NCBI GenBank assembly: GCA_019671135.1
Contig: JAHRHY010000008.1
Span: 124,001-188,000, forward strand
Source: Linnemannia hyalina
Lineage: Eukaryota; Mortierellomycota; Mortierellomycetes; Mortierellales; Mortierellaceae
Reading direction: 5' to 3'
Length of the DNA: 64,000 nt
Shown here: one piece after another, positions 1-9,974 of the stretch
How positions within the stretch are numbered: position 1 is the stretch's first letter
Layout of the letters: each line of letters opens with the position of its first letter
Notes under the pieces: generated by a model
What the model was told of the DNA's origin: nothing
Databases searched by the model: none
The model's input: only the letters and a program-made list of their open reading frames with translations
Position numbers and translations under genes: made by a program

Positions 1-763
1 CAGCCGATTCTGGTAGGTTTAGAAACAAGAGACTGGGCAGGTTCGTTTCTCCGCCTGCACGGGGACGAACAAAGGGTAGACCGCCCAGTGTTCCTCCTGT
101 TGTCGGAATGTTCGCATCACCTTTAACGAACTGGACGAGGCCTGTGCAATTGATGGAATTAGGTCCGAAGAAGGCGTTCTCAATCTGTACTACAAGTTGT
201 TGCCATTCCTCATCTAATTGAATGCGGAAACACAGTCAGTATTGCTCCACTCTTCGGGTATCGGCACGTAATCATTGGAGCTAAAATTCAATGACAAAAC
301 GAATGAGGTACCTGACAGGACAGGTGCTTGGACTATGTCTGCACAATAAGATGAGGATACGCAAGGTAAGTACAATGAACAAATTTTGCCTACAAGTTGT
401 CAATGAAAGAGAGCAAAACGTGTGCGCATTACCTCGAGGGGGTCCCCGGACAAAGATGTACGTGTTGTCATCGGGACTCTTGGGAAAGAGGTCGATGAGG
501 AGTTTCCTCGGATTGTCTAGCTCAGACTTGTCGTCCCCAAGGGCAGCAAATGTGATGGCAGAGTGCAGATTACCGGCCGGGATGAGAACACGCCAGAGGG
601 TAAGATCCTTAGCATCAACTCCGATGAACGTGTCAGGATTCTCGGTCCTGATGCGCACCTTCAGATCATAAACCGTTTCCGAAGGTTCGGGTATGACGGA
701 GAAGGCGTTCGATACGGACTGCCCTTCAACGAGACAGTACGGGATCATATCATTTTTGGCCAT
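1..763 (-). CDS. Crinkler (CRN)-type protein, N-terminal part, cut by the left edge
   Basis: Exon 1 (763-433, 110 codons plus one base) encodes a ubiquitin-like CRN N-terminal domain: residues 1-40 carry the CLVEG...SNAFSV strand and a YDLKVRI helix, followed by the D-x-LTLWRV motif and a RKLLIDLFP segment. It ends at a GT donor right after FVRGPPR. I place a 219-nt intron at 432-214 (GTAATG...AATTAG); exon 2 then restores the frame as DEEWQQLVVQIENAFFG and stays open to base 1. CRN proteins are secreted or nuclear-targeted modular proteins first known from oomycetes and expanded in early-diverging fungi; the C-terminal effector or P-loop module would lie to the left of the window. Function beyond the domain is not visible. 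The splice choice is inferred from frame continuity; the alternative acceptor at 281 fails because of in-frame stops. Confidence 0.72.
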
Positions 764-2174
764 GGTATTAGACGTATCAGTGAAAATGAGGTGAAGAAGG
801 CTGGAAAGTAGGGAATATGGGAGGAGGAAAAAAAGGCGAAAAGGATGAAAGAGAGTGTGAGCTTACAAGGGAAAGATAGGATTAAAGGGCGTGGGAACGG
901 TGGCAAAGGCGATGAAGGTCTGGAAATGGTGGTAAATGAAATAGTGAAAAAGAAGAGCGTCCCGCAAGTTGCACAACCGATATATTTTTTCTACATAGTA
1001 AGGCGTCGGCGTCTTACTGCTTGCCCTTGGACCCAGAGAATGTCTACATCAGCGTGGTCGTCGCATACCCTACCAAGTGGACTTCCAAGTTACCAGCACT
1101 ACCAGATTCCACACTTGATGCCAGTGGTATACAGCAAGTAGCAATCAACGTCGGCGATAATAGTTTCGGTGGGATCTCCTCCAAGGATCATGTTGAGTTC
1201 ATCAACAGACGCAAGGACGCGGGAAAGCGCTGTACTGGGGACGTACAGTATGGACAATATCATGACGATACTTACCACAGACAGTTTTTCGTTGATGACA
1301 GCGGTCGCAAGTTTGGGTTATTATTTTACATTTGTTAAGGATCGGCTGAGCGAGGTAGGGGTTTAGGGGTTTTGGGTTTTGGTGCGACGTGAGGGTTTGG
1401 GTGTTGTTGCAATGGGTGCTGATGGCAAAGGAAGCGCGCGGAATGTAGATATCGATCGAGTTGTGTGTGTGATAGTGTGATAACTGTGTCAAAGGGTCTG
1501 TTGACTTAAGGGTGTCGCAATACATTATTTTCACCACCATTTTGCTGCAAACTTAGACGCGTTCATTCCTTTTCCATTACAAGCCAGCAGCTCCTTTTCC
1601 TGTGCATCTACTCCCACCACAACACACACACTGCCCTGCAGCTGATCTAGAACCACTGGAATCAAACCGAAAGGGTAATTCACACCCACAAAACTTGTGG
1701 ATGTGTCTGCTTATGTGCTTGTCGTTGATCTCCGAGTTTGTATTGTTAAGACTAACCAAAATCATGTTTTGTCCTTTGGTTAGGCTCTAAAGAAAAGGGC
1801 GAAGCGTGTGATCTGAACAATACAAAAACCACCACAAGGATATACACGATCACTCAACACATATACCTACGTATCAAGCGCACCATACGCATCGCCGACA
1901 GAACCTTCCTCAACATAAAACGGCAAGACCGCAACTTTCAACGGCGAGTCCGAAGAAGACTGTCAATCCTACAACAACAACTACCACTACGGGAACCCGG
2001 TCATCATTGTCAAAGAGTCTTGCATCATCCGGTCAAGTCAATAACACGAAACTGATACGACTCAGCTTGCTGACATCTACGATGAACCAGCAACAAAATA
2101 TATAATAACGGAAGGACCAACTAAACCCCAGCAACCACAACGACAGTGACAGCCTCTACGACTCTCCAGTTATA
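764..2174. other. Intergenic stretch, no convincing gene
   Basis: Several short open frames occur (for example 1021-1338 plus, 105 codons; 1202-1540 minus) but none shows a recognisable domain, splice pattern or codon trend. The last 300 bases before 2175 are A/C-rich and are probably promoter and leader of the gene that starts there. Confidence 0.5.
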
Positions 2175-4186
2175 ATGGCAAGGACGACAACAAGCACAAA
2201 GAAGAGCGCGGATGCAGGCGAACGCGTCGTCAAGAAACGACGTCTTTCCAAACCGTATAGGCACCCGGACGATATTGTCGACAGCGAAAGTGACAAGGAT
2301 GAGCCACGGGAAAGAGATCGTCTTGGCGGGTCAGGTGCCACAGTGGGAATTCAAGACAGGACACGCAGAGCCTTGGCGAATGAGGCCACCGAGGTAGCGC
2401 GGGATGACGAGGAAACCGATACTGATGACTTTCAAACTCGTCTTGAGCCCGCCCGGTCGATAGTCAGGGGTAGGCGGGACGAGTACGGACAAATTCACGA
2501 CAGCAGCAACAGCAGCAACAACACCGCTACCACTACTGCCCGTCGTGATTTGACTAAAATGCCTCCTTATCCTGAGCATCTTTTGTCGACTCTGCCGGAA
2601 AGACCTGCGCGTCGTCCCTCAGCCCAGACCCGGGGAACGACTAACGCCTCATCAACGCCAAACCCTGCCACACAAGCACCATCGCGCAAGAGGCCCTTGT
2701 CGAGGGTGCCTTCGCACATCTCTGATGGCCCAAGGAGGGTCCTAGGTGTGACGGGGACGACGGCACTGAGAAAGCCAAAGGTGGATGAGACGGATGGCGA
2801 ACGTGGACCACTCCGTCCTTCTCAGTCCCTACCAGAAGAAGGACCTCCACATGAATCGGATGTGCACAAGGCCATGGAGGACCATGGCACGGATCTCTGG
2901 AGGGTAAACAATCGTTACATGATGCTTTGCGTTATGGTAAACTCTTAATTGTGTAACTCACCAGAGGGATGATCCCACTCTAATGGCACTATATTTTTAT
3001 ATAGGATTGGTGCAAAAGAATGGCCTACAGTGATAAAGACCGAGTGACGGCGCTAAAGCTCAAGGACTACATCGACCTTGAGGTCATGCCTAAGGACAGG
3101 GAGATGATGAGGAAGAGCTGGAGACTGCCAGGTCACCCAGATTTCATCGCCGTTTCGGCCCTGGAGGCCAACATCCGCCCGGTCGTCCGTCTCTGGTATG
3201 AACAGTCCTTGGAGGCCGAGCTTGAGACGATCAGAGATGCAAAACTGAAATCCACTCGATCACAACAACCATTGCGACCACCAACACCGAAATCACAGCC
3301 ACGGCAAGCAAAACCAAAAACAAAACTTCGGCAACCTCAGCTGCAATTACCGCCAATAACCGCCTTCACCTCCACGAACCAGCAACTTGTGATGAGTACG
3401 ACAGAGGACAAGGAGAATATCGGCAAAGAGGGCAAGGAAGCGAAGGGGAAGAAGGAGATAGGCGAGCAGGAGAAAGGTGGCGCGGCCAAGGACGATGACA
3501 GTGACAAAGAAAACAACACTAGCAATAACAGAGATGGCGGAGCCAATATTTCAGGGGACCATACTACATCTGACAGCTCTGAAACCAAAGGCAAGGATCC
3601 AACAGGCAAGGACGAAGAGCGCGACGCTGCCGCAAAGAGAATTCCGGTGACGACCTCGAAATTGGTGGCGCCATCGACACCGACTTTGTCAACAGCCTCA
3701 TCGATACCTGCACCTGCCTCACCGCCTAGCATACCGCCGCCCACATCGCCTTCATCACAACCTCCGGCTGGAAAGAGTCAGATCTTAGCAAAGGACATTC
3801 AGCTCCTCAGGATTATGGACCTTGCGTCACCCAGGGTTGATTTTGAGTTAAGCGACAAAGCCATCAAACACCGGCTCAACCCAAGGGTCACCACAGTTGC
3901 GGACGTATTGACAGAGTGGACGGTCGGGATTGACGGAGGGCCTTCGATCCGGCAGCTGAACTCTGACTATGGTATGTCCTGGCAACACAATGACGACGAG
4001 AAAGAGTACTCTGATCGGGAGGCGATTGTTCTGGAGTTCAAGCGACTGGTGTTCGAGGATGGAGAGACAGATCAGGAAGCGCAGAAGTTGCTGGAGGATG
4101 AGCTTACATTGTCATCGAAGGCGGACTTGGCGGCTCGACTGCGAACTTCCAGGAGGGCCAGCCTCACGTCTTTAACGGCGGCATAG
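2175..4186 (+). CDS. GCR1_C-domain protein (putative DNA-binding/transcriptional regulator)
   Basis: Two exons, 2175-2936 and 3005-4186, joined in phase 0 over a 68-nt intron (GTAAAC...TTATATAG), give 647 residues. Residues 1-235 are basic and disordered, with a KKRR cluster near residue 20. A helical block (about 236-330, TDLWRVNNRYMM onwards) precedes a charged low-complexity linker (about 335-510). The C-terminal 110 residues match the GCR1_C pattern: VLTEWTVGIDGGPSIRQL, then a tryptophan (MSWQH) and an acidic-basic tail. GCR1_C domains occur in yeast Gcr1, Msn1 and Hot1 and in many early-fungal proteins, some linked to Crypton-like recombinases, and bind DNA. The N-terminal helical block could be a divergent relative of that recombinase-associated region, but I see no catalytic tyrosine motif. 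It converges with the next gene, 133 bp away. Confidence 0.68.
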
Positions 4187-4319
4187 TTTGCTTTTTTTTC
4201 TCTCAAAGTGTCCGTCACAGCAGAGCAATAATAAACAACAAAGCTGTATCATTGCCCTTTGCTTATCCGCTACTCGACTGTTTATTTATCAACACGCAGA
4301 CATACAAAAAGATATCGTT

Positions 4320-5264
4320 TTACAAGAATTTGCCCAGAAACTTGGCAATGGTGACGACGGCCTCCTTACGTTACGGTCCTCAACGGTTGAGACTGATCAA
4401 TTATGAACTAACAATGCGATCGGTCAGGCTTAACCATCGCCTCAACATGGACACCATCCTTCCTGGCCTGGTCGACAAACTTTTGGATCCAGGGCGACAG
4501 CACCTTGACAGAGCCTCAAAAGATCAGAATCTGGGGCAAACCCGCTGAGGTGTGAGCGTTGAAGGGTGTATAGTATGGGACTCACCAGAACCTCGGGTCG
4601 TTGCTGGGTGTATGCGTCGACAAAGAAGTCGCCGTCGTCTGGGTTGACGCTGTCAAAGAGCGTTGCCTCGAACTTGTCTATCTAGGGCAAGCAGGGAGAG
4701 GAAGAGTAGATTGCGAGGAGGGAGTAATGACTGGCGCAGTTGATGTGCTAGATGGGGACTTGGGGTCGGCGGCTTTATGGACTCCCAGTTCCGACGTGTT
4801 GTTCGTTTGGGTTACGCCAATGATCGGGTCCTCGTTGCTGCTTGTGGCGTCGGAATTGTCGATCTGGATTCCAGTCGAAGCAGCCGGTGACCTGAGCGAA
4901 CGAGCTCTGGGAAAACCGTCATCCTAAGAGTGCAAACACAGTACATACAGTACTACGTCGGTAGGAGAATGGTGGCTGGTGCTGCCTTCGCAGATAAAAT
5001 TACACCGACCGCCTCCTCGATTGTGATGGGAAGATCCGACGCCGTCGCCTCGCTTAGATTTGTGCTCGCGATCTTTTTGCCTTTCTGCACGGCCAGGTCT
5101 GACTGCCTCCCAGCCAAAACAAGTTGGCGTTGCTCTCGTTCGCTTTCCATGACTCGAAATCCTGCAGACATCGGGTTTAACAGAAGTTTTGATATGCGAG
5201 CCCAAAATGAGCTCCTTGTAGCCGGTGTAGGCTTGGTCTCGGTTGACATAATAGGGGGTTTCAA
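4320..5264 (-). CDS. Uncharacterised five-exon protein (about 230 aa)
   Basis: The family is not recognised. A frame-consistent model has exons 5264-4957, 4906-4732, 4681-4586, 4503-4435 and 4364-4320; every junction is GT-AG and the phases add up. The N-terminus is basic and amphipathic (RSSFWARISKLLL), compatible with a mitochondrial presequence or a membrane anchor. A charged helix (MESEREQRQLVLAGRQ) and a 90-residue Ser/Thr/Pro-rich linker follow. The C-terminus is compact: DKFEATLFDSVNPDDGDFF, VLSPWIQKFVDQARKDGVH, then an amphipathic tail ending KFLGKFL. Start alternatives are the ATG at 5264 or the one at 5249. Weak points are the donor of intron 2 (GTCATT) and the acceptor of intron 3 (CAAG). 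Short introns and clean phases argue that it is a real, spliced gene. Confidence 0.55.
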
Positions 5265-5464
5265 ACTTTGACATTTGATGGCGTGTAACCAAATGCGTCG
5301 TCAAGGAAATCCACGTTTCCTCGAGGGCTGATGTATTTCGAAATACGCCTCGATTTGAAACCTCTAATGATAATGATCGAATAAATGAAAAGAGAGAAAA
5401 GCTAGTCTCTCTCTCCACAGAACAACAAAAAAAACGCGAGACAGTGTGGCTGAAGGTCCATCTA

Positions 5465-5696
5465 GGGGAACAGGCGCTTGCCTGGAAATCACACATTGAG
5501 AATCAAAGCCAACATCTACTTCATCTTTCAGGTAGTAAGAAAGGAAGAGAGGAGAGAAACACGTCTCGCAAGAGAGCCTTGGTCGCTATGCAGAGCATAA
5601 GCAGACCTCGAACCAAGTTTCCCGACCCAAGGCCCAGACAGGGGAACCTGTTGCAGCAGGCGCTTGCCTGCCCATCGCACATTGGGAATCAAAAAC
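5465..5696. repeat. Pair of related direct repeats with a near-palindromic core
   Basis: Two segments (about 5465-5510 and 5651-5696) share the core CAGGCGCTTGCCTG followed by a conserved CACATTG-GAATCAAA stretch, 186 bp apart. The core is close to an inverted repeat. The DNA between the two copies is unrelated to the DNA after the second copy. Origin unknown; there is no coding support here. Confidence 0.5.
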
Positions 5697-6065
5697 GATG
5701 ATCCAGCCCGCATCCTTAACATACTCCTCCCTCTTGTTCCCTCTTAAACCCTTATCGGTCATCAAAAAAATGGCCGATTGCTTCCTACATAACTTCAAGA
5801 ATGTTAAAAGAGCAGGGCGTGGAGAACGGTTCAAAGGTTTAGATGAAAAGAAAGCAGATTGAAAACAAGCAATAGACTTTTAGGAGAGAGCAATGATGAG
5901 AAAGAAGCGCTGGTGGGTGAAAGCGAAGGAATGTAAAGAGCAAAAAAGGAATGCAAGAGCACAAGGAAAAGACAGGACAATGGGGCGCGAGAATTACGTC
6001 ACCGAAGTTAGTTAATCGCCCGCCCTCCTGAAACCCCATGTATTTTGCTTATGCATAAAAAGGGT
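5697..6065. other. Intergenic DNA, nothing recognised
   Basis: A/G-rich DNA on the plus strand. Open frames are short and look like chance. It lies just downstream of the 3' end of the Fanzor-like relic on the minus strand, so any guide-RNA remnant of that element would be sought here; none could be recognised by eye. Confidence 0.4.
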
Positions 6066-6745
6066 TTAATAAACCTTGTTAATGCTACTCTCTTGTTTGA
6101 TGGACTTGACCCCCTTCTGCCTTCCATACCCTCCGGGGCGTGGCCTAGAACTGCGCTTGTCCTGCATCCAGGGATAGTTTCCGTCACTGTCCCGGGGCCG
6201 GAGGTAGAGCGGCCGCTGTTGCTCGAGTAAGTGTCCTCGAATGGCATTGCAGATGTTGTGGCCAGCCATGATGTCGTAGTACATGTACTTTTGACACTCT
6301 GAACAATACAGTCGGCGGAGATCAACTTTGTCAACGAACTCTCTACAAGTCGGGCATTGACGCCAACGACGATGTAGCCAAGAGTCCGGGCCAGAAAAAT
6401 AAGGAAGTAAAGAGTAAAAATAATAATAGGAAACACTTGGTTGTGAACAAAGTACGACTGGAAGGACTCATAATCTGATATTGGAGGAAAAACTTCCCAA
6501 GACCCACGCCAATAACGATCGGCGATCAATCTATACAACTTTGCTCGAGGCTTCTTAGCGTTCTACTTGTGCTTCTTCAGGATCTCACTGCCATAGAGCG
6601 AATCGAGATGGCCCTCCTTTGTTACTCTTGGGAGTGACATCCTGCCTGGTCGAAACGATATTCCTGATCTCCGTCAACTTGAAAGCAAGTCTGTCCAATT
6701 CAATCCAGCAGAATATAGCCCTTCTCGGTGTAGGGAGGTAGGTTC
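6066..6745 (-). pseudogene. Decayed C-terminal half of a Fanzor-like RuvC/TnpB nuclease
   Basis: Reading the minus strand from about 6745, homologous-looking blocks appear in shifting frames: a block around LAFKLTEIRNIVSTRQDV, then GGPSRFALWQ ending at a stop, then SEILKKHK-stop-NAKK, then a GVGLGKF strand in one frame and ESFQSYFVH in another, then ARTLGYIVVGVN, and finally a zinc ribbon in a further frame. The ribbon has CPTC and, about 17 residues later, CSEC, followed by YYDIMAGHNICNAIRGHLL. This is the C-x2-C...C-x2-C plus D-x5-N-I pattern of the RuvC-III end of TnpB/Fanzor proteins, where the D is catalytic. The frame changes between GYIVVGVN and CPTC, where I would expect a short linker, so a small deletion is likely. 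Stops plus at least three frame changes make it a dead copy. Family membership is by motif and remembered architecture, not by a search. Confidence 0.62.
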
Positions 6746-7011
6746 AGAGTTGTCGTCCCGGATAATAAGATTAGTTAATCTTTTTAACATCAACCCTAGT
6801 CATCAACAATCCCAAAAGCGTCACTACAGGGGTTTTGTTCATGGAGAAGGGCACACAAGCGACACGCGTGTATTATCAACCCCTCCTCCTTTTTATCCTT
6901 CGTCTTCTTCCCGTCTTCCCGTCTTCCTTCTTGTCCTTCGTTTTCCCCTAACCTTTTCTGAAAACCTACTCTCCTACTCCAACTTCAACCACTTCTCCGC
7001 TCTCTCTAAGA

Positions 7012-9123
7012 ATGGATGCTGCAACAACATCCCCAAAGGCCGCTCCAACCCTGCCGCCAGAATGCATAGAGATGATCCTCCAGTACCTCTGGGACGATCC
7101 CTCGACGCTGCATCAGCTTTCGCTCTGCAGTCGAACGCTCTTCAACCTGATCATTCCCATTCTCTACAAAAGTCCCTTCCGCCTCATTGCCGACCACAGG
7201 ACCTGGTCCGACGCCTCCAAGAGCCTGCGCACTGCGCGTCTTATACGTCTCCTCTACGCCTGCTCGGTCACTCCTTCTTCCTCCCTCAAGGGCGACGCGG
7301 ATCCGATGTCATCGTCAGAACTACCAGTAACACCGTTGACTGGTGACGTGCTGTTCAAGGGCCCTGCAGATTGGCCAGAACTCCCGTCGCCCTTGACGAC
7401 GGACTACCTCTTCCATTACACCCATCAAGGACAGATCCCCAAGTTTTTCCGAGCCTTTCAAGTCTTGAGCCCTTCCCGGAGCAGTTACGGATCGGCGCCC
7501 CATGCCAGCAAGACCTTGGCCCTGGCCCTGTTTGGCCATTCTCCAGGTCGAATCCAGACCCTGTCGATGACCGCACATCAGTTAGGATGCGTTTTGTTTG
7601 ATGAGCCCGGGCAGGGGATCTCGTGGAAGGAAGGGGTTGGACTGGGATCGTTGAGGATGTTGCGGCGATTGGAGTTGGATATTACGGCGACTCATACCTC
7701 GACATCGTGGCGGAATGCGCGAGGACAGGGCGAGTGGGCTTCAAACCAGAATCCGACGGCCGAGGCCGATTTCCCGTTGATATTTATTCAAGAGCACCAG
7801 CGCCTCTTCCGTCAATCGCCTGTCGATCATTTCAGCAACCCTACAACTACCACCGGCAGCAGCAATGAGCCTCTTCCACCACCGGTCCTCCAGGAGCTCG
7901 TCATCAGGGGTCCACATGGCGAATGGACGCCGGCACAGCTGTTGTCCAAGATTGAACCTTTGGAGGTGGTGGATCTGTCGGCATGGAATGCGGGTGTGCC
8001 AGCGCTGGATCAGATTCCGCAACAGCGACTCAAGTCCTTTAGGACCAATATTGCGAGGCGATTGGAATCAGTTCAGGTGCCTCTGGAGTATCTGAGGCGG
8101 TGCTCGCAGTTGGAGGAGATCTGGATGTCGACTCAGGGGGCAAACGCTTTCCGGTGGGCGATCGATCTGAACAGGTCTATTGGTGACTATGTGAGCGAGG
8201 CCCGGTTACGGAGACGTCGTGGTCAGGTCACCCATAGTCCTGCTCTTGCAGAGGCACAGGATCAGGGGATGGTCGGTCACGATGTGGTCAACACAACAAC
8301 GACAGCAGCAGCGGCAGTGCCTCCCTCATCATCTGCCCAGTCTGACGATGCGTCTCTCGCGCTTCTTCCAGTGCCACCATTGACAAAGATCCGACTGTAC
8401 GGAGGGCCTCGCGACTTGATCCCATCGCTGGAGGATGCTCTGGACGCCTTTCGGGACAACATCGAGGAGCTCTCTGGATTCGAGGACGGATACAGCCGCC
8501 GGGAGGAGTACCCTCGAATGCAGATCACCTGGTCGGTCCCGAACCTGTCATACCTCGACCTGCAAGGACGATTCGTCTTCTTTTTCGATCTGCGCTGCCT
8601 GCGCCACTGTCCTGGTCTCCGCACCCTCAAGTTACATATCGAGTCCAACATTGCGGCCCCGCATCGTCGCCGTGGGAATGTGGATGTCAACGATGATCAA
8701 CAGGATGGACAGGATGTTCAGGATGGCGAAGACCCCGTGTGGATGACTGGACGCGACTACTCTGTGATTGCAGAATTGTCGCGGTTGGAGGAACTACAGT
8801 TGAGGGGTACGTCCTGGAATATCAACAATGGTACCCTACAGACTTTGGGAGGGTTCTCGCTCGCGACAGCGGACTATGACCATCCAGACCTGGTTATCAA
8901 CGAGACGGAGTACAGGCCAACGCCGTTGGCTGGTAGTTTGAAGTACTTTGGAATGACGGAAGCGCACCTTCCGAGTCGGGCTGCGTTGGTGCCGTTTGTG
9001 GCGACGATGACGAAGTTGAAGGTGATTTCTTTGGGAACCACGTACTCGTTTGCGATTGGGTCCCTCCAGGAGGCTGCTGGGCCTCGTCTTACTGTCGAGT
9101 GTACCAATTCCTCCGTTTATTAG
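7012..9123 (+). CDS. F-box/leucine-rich-like protein, single exon, 703 aa
   Basis: Residues 14-60 form an F-box-like helix set (LPPECIEMILQYLWDD, then LHQLSLCSRTLFNLIIPILY), the surface that binds Skp1 in SCF ubiquitin ligases. The rest is long and Leu-rich with repeated strand-helix units (for example LQELVIRGPHGEW, LEYLRRCSQLEEIWMS, LSYLDLQG, LEELQLRG), typical of the substrate-recognition part of fungal F-box/LRR-like proteins. A Thr/Ala/Ser-rich loop interrupts it around residues 420-450. No introns or frame breaks are visible. The 5' leader (about 6880-7010) is strongly pyrimidine-rich, as with several genes in this window. Fungal F-box families are large and fast-evolving; the substrate cannot be inferred. 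Confidence 0.82.
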   Translation: MDAATTSPKAAPTLPPECIEMILQYLWDDPSTLHQLSLCSRTLFNLIIPILYKSPFRLIADHRTWSDASKSLRTARLIRLLYACSVTPSSSLKGDADPMSSSELPVTPLTGDVLFKGPADWPELPSPLTTDYLFHYTHQGQIPKFFRAFQVLSPSRSSYGSAPHASKTLALALFGHSPGRIQTLSMTAHQLGCVLFDEPGQGISWKEGVGLGSLRMLRRLELDITATHTSTSWRNARGQGEWASNQNPTAEADFPLIFIQEHQRLFRQSPVDHFSNPTTTTGSSNEPLPPPVLQELVIRGPHGEWTPAQLLSKIEPLEVVDLSAWNAGVPALDQIPQQRLKSFRTNIARRLESVQVPLEYLRRCSQLEEIWMSTQGANAFRWAIDLNRSIGDYVSEARLRRRRGQVTHSPALAEAQDQGMVGHDVVNTTTTAAAAVPPSSSAQSDDASLALLPVPPLTKIRLYGGPRDLIPSLEDALDAFRDNIEELSGFEDGYSRREEYPRMQITWSVPNLSYLDLQGRFVFFFDLRCLRHCPGLRTLKLHIESNIAAPHRRRGNVDVNDDQQDGQDVQDGEDPVWMTGRDYSVIAELSRLEELQLRGTSWNINNGTLQTLGGFSLATADYDHPDLVINETEYRPTPLAGSLKYFGMTEAHLPSRAALVPFVATMTKLKVISLGTTYSFAIGSLQEAAGPRLTVECTNSSVY

Positions 9124-9940
9124 ATCAGTTGACATAGAATTGTCAACCAATAGAACAATTATTTTACTCCGCACTTGCTATTTTTTTTTGTTTGATTGAT
9201 TGATTGAATTTTTTTTTTTTGAGGGGGGGTGAATGAACAAGACGCGTCGATCTTTCAACTGGCAACCAATGCATACCAAGTCTGACGAGCACACGCTCAC
9301 TCCATGCACTTTGCATTTTGTAAAGAAAAAATATTATTTATTAGAAGTAGAATTTTCAAAGGAGAACTGGAACGAAGGAAAATAAACCAACTCGAATGCC
9401 AGTAGGGGACACAATAAAAATCGAACCAGCGCGAATCACGGTGGTAGGAAGAAAGTACACGCGCCGGCGCCGAGGGAAAAAAAAGGAGTAGGAAATACAA
9501 GGTCGACTCAATGTACAACAAAATACAATGAAGAGAAGCTCTAAGCCCAAGAGGGTAAAAGTCCCTCAAAAAAAATGGAAACACAAGCTCAATACATTAA
9601 AAAAAATGTTTAGATTTGACGTCATAGACGACGTGTTTAAGAAAGAGATGGCAGCCACCCTGCACTCCTCAACATTCTTATTTTACATGTAGAAAAGGAA
9701 AAAAAAAGACATCGCAATGAGCAAATAATGATATGAATATGAACTGATTTGTCATTCAAAGTACATAAAAAAAAAGGTCAAGCTATGGATATATAATTGT
9801 ATGTGTAGACGGCAGGGGAAAGGAAATGGAGAAATAGTCGGTAGGAAAATGGTAGTTCAAAAAGAATAAGTGGGTCACCTTCGCACAAGAAGGGGGGCGA
9901 ATTATTTTTTGTGGTGGTCATGAAAGCATGTGCCACCCAC

Positions 9941-9974
<34 letters not shown>

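Noticed and set aside
1021..1338. 105-codon plus-strand frame (MPLDPENVYISVVV...)
   Set aside because: Composition is plausible but there is no homology that I recognise, and the opposite strand has equally plausible short segments.
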